From CAVVIO01 sp963748095 (GTDB taxonomy: Bacteria; Bacteroidota; Bacteroidia; Bacteroidales; UBA10428): a stretch of 51,753 bases of DNA. Both the position numbers and the translations under genes were made by a program. Each line of letters begins with the position of its first letter. Positions within the stretch are counted from its first letter, which is position 1. Below are positions 37,417-46,128 of the stretch, piece after piece. The notes below the pieces were generated by a model. It was not told the DNA's origin. It was given only the letters and a program-made list of their open reading frames with translations, and searched no databases. The stretch covers positions 1 through 51,753 of the forward strand of contig CAVVIO010000013.1 in NCBI GenBank assembly GCA_963748095.1. The letters run 5' to 3'.

Positions 37417-38364
37417 TTACAGATCATTCTGATCGATTATCTGGTTGTAAAAGCCTACAAAATCATTTTTATTCTCTGAAGCCATCCATTTCATAGCACT
37501 GCGGGGATGCTGATTGTTGGCCCCGGTGATTAAATAGGGAACATGATATCCCCAGTCGATTTCTTTTTGAAGTGGTATCAGTTGCCGTTGTATGACATCG
37601 AATACGGGTCTTAACTTAAATTTTGGATTTTTGAGGAACGACAACAGTATCTCGAGCGGACAATTCCCTGCTCCTCGGCCAATGCCCAGTAATGTGGCAT
37701 CCAGCATATTGCAGTTATGAATTATACCGGTTACCGTATTTGAAAAAGCCAGCTGCATATTGTTATGCATGTGTACACCAATGGTTTTATCAGGTAAAAA
37801 TTGCTGGTATTTTTTAACAAGTGCTTCCACCTGTTCACAATACATGCTTCCAAAACTATCTACCAGGTAAAATACAGGAACCCTCGATTTGGATACATCG
37901 ATCAACGCTTCTTCCAGATCCCTCATCATAACTGTGGAGACCGCCATCAGGTTGATAGTGACTTCGTATCCTTTATCCATACAATGTTCGGCAAGCCAGA
38001 TAGCCTTGTCGACCTGGTGAACATAACAGGCTACCCGTATCATGTCGAGCAGGCTTTCGGATTTTGGTGGAATATCGTCCGGCTCAATTCTTCCAATATC
38101 GGCCATTGCCGATAATTTAAGATTCGTATTATTATCCCCCACTATCCGTCGTAAATCCTTATCGTCGCAAAATTTCCAGCATCCTACTTCTTTTCGTGAA
38201 TAGGATTTTTCACTGCTTTTGTAGCCTATCTCCATATAATCAATTCCGGCGTGCACGCAGGTATCGTAAATATCTTTTACAAATTCGTCGGAAAACTGCC
38301 AGTTGTTCATCAGTCCTCCATCGCGAATTGTACAATCTAATACTTTAATTTCTGGTCTGTACAT
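37417..38364 (-). CDS. DRE-TIM metallolyase (HMGL-like aldolase)
   Basis: 315 residues. TIM-barrel lyase with the DRE-TIM metal motif DCTIRDGG (residues 10-17), HMHNNMQ in the middle, and GIGRGAGNCPLEILL near residue 230. This is the shape of 4-hydroxy-2-oxovalerate aldolase and isopropylmalate synthase relatives, shorter than the latter, without the C-terminal regulatory domain. The substrate cannot be assigned. It starts 23 bases after a chorismate mutase, suggesting a shared aromatic or oxo-acid pathway. Confidence 0.75.
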   Translation of the reverse strand: MYRPEIKVLDCTIRDGGLMNNWQFSDEFVKDIYDTCVHAGIDYMEIGYKSSEKSYSRKEVGCWKFCDDKDLRRIVGDNNTNLKLSAMADIGRIEPDDIPPKSESLLDMIRVACYVHQVDKAIWLAEHCMDKGYEVTINLMAVSTVMMRDLEEALIDVSKSRVPVFYLVDSFGSMYCEQVEALVKKYQQFLPDKTIGVHMHNNMQLAFSNTVTGIIHNCNMLDATLLGIGRGAGNCPLEILLSFLKNPKFKLRPVFDVIQRQLIPLQKEIDWGYHVPYLITGANNQHPRSAMKWMASENKNDFVGFYNQIIDQNDL

Positions 38365-38387
38365 TTTCTAAATTCTGGTTCAGGTGG

Positions 38388-38681
38388 TTATTCTTTTATC
38401 AATTCCAGTTCCTCATCGATAAAATGATCGATTAGAAGCTTATATATTTGTTCAATTATATCAGGATTTAATCCGTTTTCAACTGCTAACTCCCGCCGTG
38501 TCCGTATAACCTGCTCACGACGTTCTTTTGCTACAATGCTGTCTCTATCTTTGTTTTTATACTTGACGATCTCCTGCACATACTTAAATCGCTCACCAAG
38601 TAACCTGATTATTTCCGCATCCAACAGATCAATACTATTCCTGATCTCATCAATATCTTTACATTCTTCAGGTTTCTTCAT
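38388..38681 (-). CDS. Chorismate mutase (AroQ type)
   Basis: 97 residues of one AroQ-fold helical domain: IRNSIDLLDAEIIRLLGERF, EIVKYKNKDRDSIVAKERRE and the C-terminal helix IIEQIYKLLIDHFI. Conserved Arg and Lys of the active site can be placed (R13 region, K43 region). It converts chorismate to prephenate, or acts as isochorismate pyruvate lyase (PchB) in close relatives. First gene of a two-gene unit with the DRE-TIM lyase. Confidence 0.82.
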   Translation of the reverse strand: MKKPEECKDIDEIRNSIDLLDAEIIRLLGERFKYVQEIVKYKNKDRDSIVAKERREQVIRTRRELAVENGLNPDIIEQIYKLLIDHFIDEELELIKE

Positions 38682-38715
38682 TTTTATAAATATTCCTTAA
38701 ATGTTTATAAAAATA

Positions 38716-38723
38716 CAAATATA
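38716..38723 (-). promoter_or_regulatory. Bacteroidota -7 box before the chorismate mutase gene
   Basis: CAAATATA on the plus strand reads TATATTTG on the minus strand, an exact TAnnTTTG, 35 bases upstream of the chorismate mutase ATG. Confidence 0.5.
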
Positions 38724-38855
38724 TAAAAAATGGAATATGAAAAATAATTCCCTTTATAATTCATAATGAAAATAAATTATGCCAATTACTTGACATGAAT
38801 TATTTATTTTAATACCTTTATGATATTATTTTAATATCACTTAATATTTAAAACC

Positions 38856-39710
38856 ATGAAAACTGAAAAATCCTTTTCTGCAGCGTCCGGTTATGCTGCT
38901 GTAATTATGATACTGATCTTTTTGGGTCTTATCGTTTTGGGTGGATTGATAAGAAATCCCTTTATTATTGTAGTTTCAATCCTTCTATTTATTTTTACAA
39001 TTATCGGACTGACGGTAGTAAACCCAAATGAATCCTGTGTGTTGATATTATTTGGGGCCTATAAGGGAACCATAAAGGACAACGGTTTCTTTTGGGTAAA
39101 TCCCTTTTTTGTTAAAAGAAAAATTTCACTCAGGGCCAGAAACTTCGACAGTGAGCCAATTAAAGTAAACGACAAGATCGGAAATCCAATCATGATTGGT
39201 TTGGTGCTGGTGTGGAAAGTAGATGATACTTTTAAAGCTGCTTATGAGGTTGATGATTACGAGCATTTTGTAGTGGTACAAAGCGAAGCTGCTCTTCGAA
39301 AACTGGCAGGTATTTATCCGTATGATAATTTTGAAGACGAAGATGCTGAAATTACATTAAGGGCCGGAGGCGAGGAAGTAAATGACCAGTTGGAAAAGGA
39401 AATTAAGGAAAGGCTTGATATTGCAGGAATTCATGTAATTGAAGCACGAATAAACTACATAGCTTATGCCTCTGAAATTGCCAGTGCCATGTTACGTCGC
39501 CAGCAGGCTTCTGCTATTGTAGCCGCCCGTTTTAAAATAGTGGAGGGTGCTGTAAGTATGGTTCAAATGGCGTTGGAACAATTATCGGAAAAAGATATTA
39601 TTGAGATGGATGAAGAGAAAAAAGCAGCAATGGTCAGCAACCTTATGGTTGTTCTGTGTGGCGACAAAGATGCCACCCCTGTTGTGAATACAGGCACCTT
39701 GCATCAATAA
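38856..39710 (+). CDS. SPFH/Band 7 domain membrane protein
   Basis: 284 residues. Two N-terminal hydrophobic segments (about 13-33 and 38-56), then the SPFH domain: VNPNESCVLILFGAYKGT, NPFFVKRKISLRARNFDSE, DRNFED-like DNFEDEDAEIT and the LDIAGIHVIEARINYIAYA ending, followed by a helical tail. SPFH proteins form large cages or rings on membranes and often recruit proteases. The next gene is a small ribbon-helix-helix protein 13 bases on, a pairing I recall as common. Confidence 0.88.
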   Translation: MKTEKSFSAASGYAAVIMILIFLGLIVLGGLIRNPFIIVVSILLFIFTIIGLTVVNPNESCVLILFGAYKGTIKDNGFFWVNPFFVKRKISLRARNFDSEPIKVNDKIGNPIMIGLVLVWKVDDTFKAAYEVDDYEHFVVVQSEAALRKLAGIYPYDNFEDEDAEITLRAGGEEVNDQLEKEIKERLDIAGIHVIEARINYIAYASEIASAMLRRQQASAIVAARFKIVEGAVSMVQMALEQLSEKDIIEMDEEKKAAMVSNLMVVLCGDKDATPVVNTGTLHQ

Positions 39711-39723
39711 TTTAATTTTTAAT

Positions 39724-39876
39724 ATGGCTAAAAAGAAAGCATTTGTACTTAGGATAGATCCTGAAAAAATGGAAGCGATTGAAAAGTGGGCCGCCGATGA
39801 ATTCCGCAGTGCAAACGGACAATTAGAATGGATTATTGATAAAGCCTTAAAAGAGACAGGCAGATGGAAAAAATAA
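39724..39876 (+). CDS. Small ribbon-helix-helix (Arc-type) protein
   Basis: 50 residues: MAKKKAFVLRIDPEKMEAIE, then KWAADEFRSANGQLEWIIDK and a basic tail ending GRWKK. The beta strand (FVLRID) followed by two helices matches the Arc/MetJ ribbon-helix-helix fold. It lies 13 bases after the SPFH gene and 29 bases before the GOLPH3-like gene. Either DNA-binding or a partner of the SPFH protein. Confidence 0.75.
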   Translation: MAKKKAFVLRIDPEKMEAIEKWAADEFRSANGQLEWIIDKALKETGRWKK

Positions 39877-39905
39877 TCTGTATTTATTACTAATAAAATT
39901 ATACC

Positions 39906-40565
39906 ATGGAATTAAAGCTTTACGAGAAATTCATATTATTAGCCATAGATAGTCAAAAAGAACGGTTTATCGGCAGTCATGTTTTTTTAAGATATGCTTT
40001 AGCCGGCGCTTTTTTGTATGATCTTTATCTACAGGAAAAGATTTCACTACTGGAAAACAGAATAAAGGTTACTAAATTCAGATTATCAGGCGACCGGGCT
40101 TTGGATGAAGTTTTGAAGATGATTAATGATTCCCGAAAAAACCGGATAGTAAGACATTGGATATATAAAATCGGATACAGATCATTCCGGCTAAGAAAAA
40201 AAATCTTAACAGACATGTCTTTTAAATCCATGATAAGAATTACCAATCACCGGTTTTGGGGGATTATTCCTTATAAAAAATACAGGATCATGAATCCGAA
40301 ACTGAAAGAAGAGTTAATTAACAATATGTCTAAAGTCCTTTTTCAGGACAAACTCGTTGATCAGGAAAACATATTCCTGGCCGGCTTATTGGATTTCTGG
40401 ATGCTCCGAAAAATTTTTCCTGACAGGGCTCAACGAAAATCTGTGAAAAAAAGAATCCGTGAGTTGGTCAAGCAGAATAATTTTTCCCGGATAGTTATCA
40501 GAGCCATTACAAGAATGGTCGCAAGGCACAGAAATAACGGTTTCGTAATAGCCGGGGGTATATAG
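39906..40565 (+). CDS. GOLPH3/VPS74 (GPP34) family protein
   Basis: 219 residues. Opens with LKLYEKFILLAIDSQKERF and has FLRYALAGAFLYDLYLQEKI, the family start with its Leu-rich hairpin, then the all-helical GPP34 fold (LFQDKLVDQENIFLAGLLDF). Eukaryotic members bind PI4P and glycosyltransferases at the Golgi; bacterial ones are mostly uncharacterised. Strongly basic overall, which suits binding to anionic membrane lipids. Last gene of the SPFH group; convergent with the cytochrome. Confidence 0.8.
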   Translation: MELKLYEKFILLAIDSQKERFIGSHVFLRYALAGAFLYDLYLQEKISLLENRIKVTKFRLSGDRALDEVLKMINDSRKNRIVRHWIYKIGYRSFRLRKKILTDMSFKSMIRITNHRFWGIIPYKKYRIMNPKLKEELINNMSKVLFQDKLVDQENIFLAGLLDFWMLRKIFPDRAQRKSVKKRIRELVKQNNFSRIVIRAITRMVARHRNNGFVIAGGI

Positions 40566-40633
40566 TTGAAATACCACTAACTATTATGATAAGGGGCATT
40601 CTAAAAAGTAAGAATTTAATCTGATAACGCTTT

Positions 40634-41074
40634 TTACTTTTTTTCTCCCCGGATTTTAGCTACTTCATCCGGCGTAACGGCTCCCGAATTATTCCCAAAA
40701 TCAGATCTGATGTATGATAATACATCTGCAATTTGTTGATCGGTGAGGTAACTTTGGGTAGGCATAATGCTGTTATATGTTTTCCCATTTACTGTGATTT
40801 CACCGCTTAATCCATTCAGTAAAATATGTATCAGATGATCCTTATCTCCGTTTACCACATCTGATTCCTTTAATGGAGGGTACATTGCGGGAACTCCTGA
40901 ACCGCTGGATTGGTGACATGCCAGACAATATGTTGTATAAACACTTTTGCCTGGAAGATTAACTGCTGCCGACTTCTGACTGGTTTTAGTGTTACTGCTT
41001 TTTGTTTTTCCTCCGCCGCAAGCTGATAAAGCCAACATAGTTACTGAAAGAATAAAAATCGTAATTTTTCTCAT
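40634..41074 (-). CDS. c-type cytochrome lipoprotein
   Basis: 146 residues. Lipobox LSAC, Cys19, then a Gly/Lys/Ser linker and one class I cytochrome c domain: heme site CLACH (C50, C53, H54) and axial Met in SIMPTQSYLTDQQIADVL. Found 16 bases downstream of the sugar dehydrogenase gene, so it probably takes its electrons. Likely anchored on the periplasmic side of a membrane. Confidence 0.9.
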   Translation of the reverse strand: MRKITIFILSVTMLALSACGGGKTKSSNTKTSQKSAAVNLPGKSVYTTYCLACHQSSGSGVPAMYPPLKESDVVNGDKDHLIHILLNGLSGEITVNGKTYNSIMPTQSYLTDQQIADVLSYIRSDFGNNSGAVTPDEVAKIRGEKK

Positions 41075-41090
41075 GAATAGAATTATAAAA

Positions 41091-42371
41091 TTATTTAGTA
41101 TACATTATCCTCCAAATCCTTCCCACATTCGAATCACTCACATATAAAGAACCATCGGGTCCCTGCGCCAGACCGGTAGGACGGTATTTTGCGTCACCCG
41201 GGCTCATCACCGGTTGTACTTCAGCAAAACCATTGGCAAATATTTTCCAGTCACCTGAAGGTTTTCCATCCTTAAACGGAACAAAAGCAACATAATATCC
41301 TTTCTGTTCCTCCGGGGCACGGTTCCACGAACCATGAAAAGCTATGAAAGCACCGTTTTTGTACTCTTCAGGGAACTGGTTTCCTGTATAAAACAACAAG
41401 GCATTCGGTGCTGTATGAGCAGGAAACGTCATGATCGGATCTTTTGCATCCTTACATCTTCCAACGATATCTCCATTTCCACCATATTCAGGGGCCAGCA
41501 TCGTTTTCTTTTTAAACGGGTCGTAATAACAATAGGGCCAGCCAAAATTATCCTGATCATCAACTTCGAAAAATTCCTCAGCCGGTAAATTTGCCCCTTG
41601 ATCTTGGGAATAGTACTGTGGAAAAAATTCATGTAACTGGTCGCGGCCATGCATAACCACATATAAATGGTTGCTGGAAAAATTCCAGTCTATCGCCACA
41701 CAATTCCTGAGTCCGGTGGCATACCGATGTCCTAATTCAACCTGTTGCTGCCAGGGAACATCAGCTTTAAATTGCCAGATCCCTCCAAATTTTTTAAGAA
41801 GCGGACACGGATCCATTCCCGGTGATCCCGGTGTGCGCATTTGCACCTGACAGGCATTTGCCGGGGCTCCCACGTTAACATATAAATTCCCTTCTCCATC
41901 AAATGTTATCGATTTTGCTTCGTGCTGATGCCTGTTCTCAAATCCGTAAGCGATCACTTCTGCTGTGGTATCCGGCAACAGCTTACCATCGCGCATCGGA
42001 TATCGTACAACTGCAGTATCGGCACCAAAATAAAGGTATCCGTTGTGAAGTTTTATTCCTGTCCCGTGAAATTTGCCAAAATACCTGATAATATCTGCTT
42101 TCCCGTCACCGGTTGTGTCGCGTAGGGCCACAATACCCTTGCCATTGTGTAATTGCAAAAGTGCCATGTAAATATCTCCATTACTATTAACGGTAAGATG
42201 ACGTCCGAGTCCGAGTGAATCGGCAACAACTACAGCAGAAAATCCTTCCGGTAGTTTAATACCTCCGTTATCAGGGTCGGGTATAATTCCTTTTTCAGAA
42301 GATTTTTCGCCGTGGCAGGAAATCAGTTGTATTACAACTGCAATAGCGAGGAACATTTTTACATGTTTCAT
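41091..42371 (-). CDS. PQQ-type sugar dehydrogenase (sorbosone/glucose dehydrogenase fold), lipoprotein
   Basis: 426 residues. Lipobox LISC with Cys19. A six-bladed propeller of the soluble glucose/sorbosone dehydrogenase family: LPEGFSAVVVADSLG, GNLYVNVGAPANACQ, GLRNCVAIDW, NFGWPYCYYDP, FHGSWNRAPEEQKGY and RPTGLAQGPDGSLYVSD. The family binds PQQ and oxidises sugars or aldehydes. The following cytochrome c gene supports an electron chain. The substrate is unknown. Confidence 0.87.
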   Translation of the reverse strand: MKHVKMFLAIAVVIQLISCHGEKSSEKGIIPDPDNGGIKLPEGFSAVVVADSLGLGRHLTVNSNGDIYMALLQLHNGKGIVALRDTTGDGKADIIRYFGKFHGTGIKLHNGYLYFGADTAVVRYPMRDGKLLPDTTAEVIAYGFENRHQHEAKSITFDGEGNLYVNVGAPANACQVQMRTPGSPGMDPCPLLKKFGGIWQFKADVPWQQQVELGHRYATGLRNCVAIDWNFSSNHLYVVMHGRDQLHEFFPQYYSQDQGANLPAEEFFEVDDQDNFGWPYCYYDPFKKKTMLAPEYGGNGDIVGRCKDAKDPIMTFPAHTAPNALLFYTGNQFPEEYKNGAFIAFHGSWNRAPEEQKGYYVAFVPFKDGKPSGDWKIFANGFAEVQPVMSPGDAKYRPTGLAQGPDGSLYVSDSNVGRIWRIMYTK

Positions 42372-42595
42372 GATGTTTATAATTAAGGGTTTAATTAAAA
42401 TTAAAGATAATACACCTGAATACCAAATTAATATTGTGCTTATCCTCCCTAATTTTAATTATAGGTATCTATTGTGCATTAAAAACAAGTATTATAATGA
42501 AATGTTCAACTTTTAAAGCAGTAAAACCCGGTATGAACAATTGTTAAGTTATTATAATTTTCAGAATATACACTTGAAAATCGACAGTAACGTGC

Positions 42596-42603
42596 TATAT
42601 TTG
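42596..42603 (+). promoter_or_regulatory. Bacteroidota -7 box before the SAM-I riboswitch
   Basis: TATATTTG, an exact TAnnTTTG, 24 bases upstream of the aptamer, as expected for a leader starting just before it. Confidence 0.6.
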
Positions 42604-42626
42604 TTCCGGTTCTTTACATAGATCAA

Positions 42627-42730
42627 CTTATCGAGAAAGGTGGAGGGATTGGGCCCTGAGAAACCTTAGCAACCTTCTTCAAAAAAGAAAGGTGCTAATT
42701 CCTACTCCGGAAGAACCGGGGGTAGATAAG
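42627..42730 (+). ncRNA. SAM-I (S-box) riboswitch
   Basis: P1 pairs CTTATC (42627-42632) with GATAAG (42725-42730). Inside are the conserved blocks CGAGAAAGGTGGAGGGATT, CCCTGAGAAACCTTAGCAAC and GGTGCTAATTCCTAC, plus the closing GGGGGTAGATAAG. This is the SAM-I consensus. A 135-base stretch follows before hom; I see no clear terminator hairpin in it, so control may be at translation. It should lower hom expression when S-adenosylmethionine is high. Confidence 0.95.
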
Positions 42731-42865
42731 CCATCAGAGTTTTATACAGTACATAGTATTCTCTTTTGACTTGTCGGAAGAGATTTTTCATTTTAGTGCC
42801 TCCTAATCCTTCCCGTTTGTCTTGATTTGCTTGATCTATTTATTTAATAATTTAATCACAACAGG

Positions 42866-44059
42866 ATGAACGGAGTAAAAAAAATTAAACTGGGAATTTT
42901 CGGCTTTGGCTGTGTTGGTCAGGGACTTTACAATGTATTGCAACAAACAAGAGGTATTAATGCAAGCATTAAAAAGATATGTATAAAGCATCCGGATAAA
43001 ATGCGCATCATTGATCCGGATTATTTCACAACCGACAGGAATGAATTATTAAACGACCCGGAAATCGATGTAATTGTAGAATTGATCGATGACAGGGATG
43101 CAGCTTTTGAAATTGTGTCGGCAGCCCTTAAAAATAAAAAAGCCGTGGTATCTGCCAATAAAAGGATGATAGCAGAGCATTTCAGCGAGCTTTATCAGTT
43201 ACAGCAGGAATATGAAACAGCACTTTTATACGAAGCTTCCTGTTGCGCCAGCATTCCCATTATCCGAAACCTTGAAGAATATTACGACAACGATCTTCTC
43301 AACAGCGTGGAGGGGATTTTCAATGGTTCCACCAATTATATACTTACAAAAATTTTTGAAGAAAATATAAATTTCGATGTGGCCCTAAAAGAAGCCCAGG
43401 AAAAAGGATTCGCCGAAAGCGACCCGACTCTGGATATAGAAGGTTATGACCCCAAGTTCAAATTAACAATCATCCTTTCCCATGCTTTCGGATTATTCGT
43501 GGAGCCTGAAAAAATATTCCATTATGGAATTCAAAACCTGAATGAATTTGACATCAATTATGCCCGTGAAAAAAATGCGACTATTAAACTGGTGGCAAAA
43601 TGCAAAAAACTGAACGATACAGTTTTTGCATATTGCTTCCCCCGGTTTGTTTCGAATGGAAATAATTTAAACAAAGTCAATAATGAATATAACGGCGTGT
43701 TGGTGGAAGGTGCTTTTTCCGAAAACCAGTTTTTCACCGGAAAGGGTGCCGGCGGGAACCCAACCGGTTCAGCAGTATTATCAGATATCTCAGCTCTGAC
43801 TTATCACTATAAGTACGAATATAAAAAGGTATACCAGCAACTTAATTATAAATACACGACTGATGTTCCCCTCGAAATATATGTGAGGTACGATTCCCGT
43901 GTTGAAATAAATATTAACGAGTTTGATTATGTTTCCGTTCGTTTTCACTCGGAAGAATACAATTATATAATAGGTAAGATAAATCTCAATAAACTTATTA
44001 AATTACCCTGGTTAAGAGAAAAAAATGTGAATATTATCCTTACAGAAAATAATTTATAA
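42866..44059 (+). CDS. hom: Homoserine dehydrogenase
   Basis: 397 residues. Makes homoserine from aspartate semialdehyde, feeding methionine and threonine synthesis. NAD(P) site GIFGFGCVGQGL, VVSANKRMI, the catalytic loop FNGSTNYILTKI, AESDPTLDIEGYDPKFKL (Asp and Lys of the active site) and GKGAGGNPTGSAVLSDI. The C-terminal part is shorter than the usual ACT domain. Being placed behind a SAM-I riboswitch ties it to methionine control. Confidence 0.93.
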   Translation: MNGVKKIKLGIFGFGCVGQGLYNVLQQTRGINASIKKICIKHPDKMRIIDPDYFTTDRNELLNDPEIDVIVELIDDRDAAFEIVSAALKNKKAVVSANKRMIAEHFSELYQLQQEYETALLYEASCCASIPIIRNLEEYYDNDLLNSVEGIFNGSTNYILTKIFEENINFDVALKEAQEKGFAESDPTLDIEGYDPKFKLTIILSHAFGLFVEPEKIFHYGIQNLNEFDINYAREKNATIKLVAKCKKLNDTVFAYCFPRFVSNGNNLNKVNNEYNGVLVEGAFSENQFFTGKGAGGNPTGSAVLSDISALTYHYKYEYKKVYQQLNYKYTTDVPLEIYVRYDSRVEININEFDYVSVRFHSEEYNYIIGKINLNKLIKLPWLREKNVNIILTENNL

Positions 44060-44103
44060 CGTCTACTTTTCGGTTACAAATATCAACTTTACAGTACAAA
44101 GTA

Positions 44104-44111
44104 TATTTTTG
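44104..44111 (+). promoter_or_regulatory. Possible -7 box upstream of yip1
   Basis: TATTTTTG fits TAnnTTTG, 163 bases before the Yip1 gene, so the mRNA would have a long leader. Tentative; AT-rich sequence gives chance matches. Confidence 0.3.
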
Positions 44112-44274
44112 AAAAGATTGCAATATAACAGATATATTACACGCCCGTGTAATAAGTTCAGTGTGATGCAGATACTATCTGTCCGGTTTTTCAATTCAAA
44201 ATATTGTTGCAGACATCATTAATTTAATGGATTATATTTTATAATTTTAAATTAAATCTAAAAATCAAAGAACT

Positions 44275-44865
44275 ATGCAATTAATCGAACGTTTGAAAAA
44301 AATCATTATTTCCCCAAAGAATGAGTGGACCGTAATTAAAAACGAAAACACATCTCCTACAGAACTTTTAATGAAATATTTATTGCCATTGGCCCTGATA
44401 TCTGCCATAGCAGGTTTTATCGGCTACGGGTTGATTGGGTTCAGAATGCCTTTTGTAGGGCATGTAGGTTCTATTTCTTACGGAATACGCGAGGCTATTG
44501 TCATGCTGATCAGCACTATTGGCGGGGTTTATATTACAGCTTACGTTATTGATTTGCTGGCACCAAGTTTTGGAGGAACAAAAAATTTTCAGAAAGCTTT
44601 TCAACTGGTGGTATATTCTTACACACCTACCATGGTTGCCGGAATATTGTATATTTTACCTACTCTTTCACCCATTGTATTCATTGCGGGACTTTACGGC
44701 CTGTACCTGTTGTACCTGGGATTAAAGCCCATGATGCAATCGCCCGATGATAAGGTTACGGTTTATTTCATTATAAGTCTTGTAGTTCTTATTGCCGTTT
44801 ATTTCATCTTATCAGCTATATTGGCTGCTCTATTTATAGGAAGAGCTGCTATCGTTGCAATGTAA
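44275..44865 (+). CDS. Yip1 family membrane protein
   Basis: 196 residues. A short cytoplasmic N-terminus (LIERLKKIIISPKNEWTVIK) followed by five hydrophobic helices, with FQLVVYSYTPTMVAGILYILP and LYLLYLGLKPMMQSP. This fits the Yip1 domain, whose eukaryotic members act in vesicle traffic; bacterial functions are unknown. An intrinsic terminator follows 18 bases after the stop. Confidence 0.8.
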   Translation: MQLIERLKKIIISPKNEWTVIKNENTSPTELLMKYLLPLALISAIAGFIGYGLIGFRMPFVGHVGSISYGIREAIVMLISTIGGVYITAYVIDLLAPSFGGTKNFQKAFQLVVYSYTPTMVAGILYILPTLSPIVFIAGLYGLYLLYLGLKPMMQSPDDKVTVYFIISLVVLIAVYFILSAILAALFIGRAAIVAM

Positions 44866-44883
44866 ATTATTGAATAAACAGTG

Positions 44884-44910
44884 AAAGGGATCGGGGTGAT
44901 CCCTTTTTTA
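44884..44910 (+). terminator. Intrinsic terminator after the Yip1 gene
   Basis: Stem AAAGGGATC (44884-44892), loop GGGGT, GATCCCTTT (44898-44906), then more T. Confidence 0.9.
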
Positions 44911-45339
44911 TTAATGTACTTTGGTATAATTCTATCTTCACATGCAGGTTGAATCCGAATCTCTTTACGGATGCTTTATTGTGACTTTATTATTTATAAA
45001 TGCAAGCTTAATAGTATCCTTTTTGTGAAGTGAGTTGAAGTGAAAACTTGAAAATTATGAAGGCCTCAACATTTATTATGATTGTGGTATCTGACAAATT
45101 ATTTTAACTAAAGAATGAAAAGACATTCTAACGCTTGTGCAAGTATCTTACAGTTAGTGTTTTCAAAAACAATCAACTATTTTTCAATTTTATAAAAAAA
45201 TTTTTGCCAAGGTGGTTTTTGAAATATTTTTTTACATACATTTAGACCAAAATTTTTGCGTTTTCAGGTTTTATAAAAAATTGAAAATTATATAATAAAT
45301 TTACAAAAGAAGGTGGCATAATTATTTATCATTCAAGTC
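44911..45339. other. AT-rich intergenic region with an inverted repeat
   Basis: 430 bases without a credible reading frame. It holds a loose inverted repeat: TTTTTCAATTTTATAAAA (about 45180-45197) and TTTTATAAAAAATTGAAAAT (about 45269-45288), differing by two inserted A. It may be the leader of the acidic protein gene, or simply AT-rich spacer. Confidence 0.4.
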
Positions 45340-45651
45340 GTGGATAAAAAGAGGATTATTAAAAAGTATGAGCAATTACCTGTTGAAGTCATCGAGCAGG
45401 TAAAGATAAAGTATCCAGAAGGGTTTGAGGATAACCTTATTACATTTGAGACCCCAAAAGGAGAAATAGAACTGGCACTTCCTTTTGAAACAGATGATAC
45501 ATATTATCTGATTAAAATGCCAAAGAATCAAAGGACAGAGGAAGACGAAGATTTTGGTGATAATGAAAATACTTTCGATGGTTTCGACAATTTCGAAAAC
45601 CTTGATATTGCTGATGAGGTTTCGGAAGAGGACGATAATGATGACGATTAG
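45340..45651 (+). CDS. Small acidic conserved-type protein, function unknown
   Basis: 103 residues from a GTG at 45340 (VDKKRIIKKYEQLPVEVIEQ). The front half looks folded (TFETPKGEIELALPFETDD), the back half is an acidic, disordered tail (EEDEDFGDNEN and DDNDDD). The pattern is typical of small Bacteroidota proteins of unknown role. No close partner gene; the decayed dgkA follows. Confidence 0.65.
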   Translation: MDKKRIIKKYEQLPVEVIEQVKIKYPEGFEDNLITFETPKGEIELALPFETDDTYYLIKMPKNQRTEEDEDFGDNENTFDGFDNFENLDIADEVSEEDDNDDD

Positions 45652-45714
45652 AATCCGGGATATTGAATTTCTATAATCCTGTTTTTCGTAAAATCACTTT
45701 CAGCTATTGCTAAA

Positions 45715-46080
45715 CAAAAACAGGATTTTGCAATTATTTCATTGAAATTTATTCGGCATGCCTTTCACGGAATTTTCCGGGATTTCCTGTCTGAAAAAAA
45801 ATATCCGTATTCACCTGACAGTTGCCGCAATAGTAACTTTTGCCGGGCTGTATATCTGGTTATCATTATGAGAGGTGAATATTGCTGCTATTTTATGCGA
45901 TGGTGATTTTTGGCAGAAATATTCAATTCGGCAATTCAAGATCCGGGAGATATGTTTTAATCGGAATACATTTTAAAAGCAAAGAATATAAAAGGTATTT
46001 CCATTGTCGCTGTTTTAATTGCAGTTATTTTTTCAATTATTGCCGGTTGTGTCATTTTTATAGCGAAATTTTTTGCTTAA
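45715..46080 (+). pseudogene. dgkA: Diacylglycerol/undecaprenol kinase (DgkA type), broken
   Basis: Pieces of a DgkA-family membrane kinase appear across frames: DFAIISLKFIRHAFHGIFRD, NIRIHLTVAAIVTFAGLY, then after an in-frame TGA, VNIAAILC, FLAEIFNSAIQDPGDMF, a TAA, and finally KAKNIKGISIVAVLIAVI and CVIFIAKFFA with a TAA at 46078-46080. The order and spacing match the full family (about 120 residues). At least two frame changes (near 45795 and 45900) and two stops are needed, and no start codon in frame is evident. Some lesions may be read errors, but two stop codons suggest true decay. Confidence 0.6.
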
Positions 46081-46128
46081 TTCACTCCTTCTGTCTATCT
46101 TACTTCTTTAATACTCAAACCAACTACC

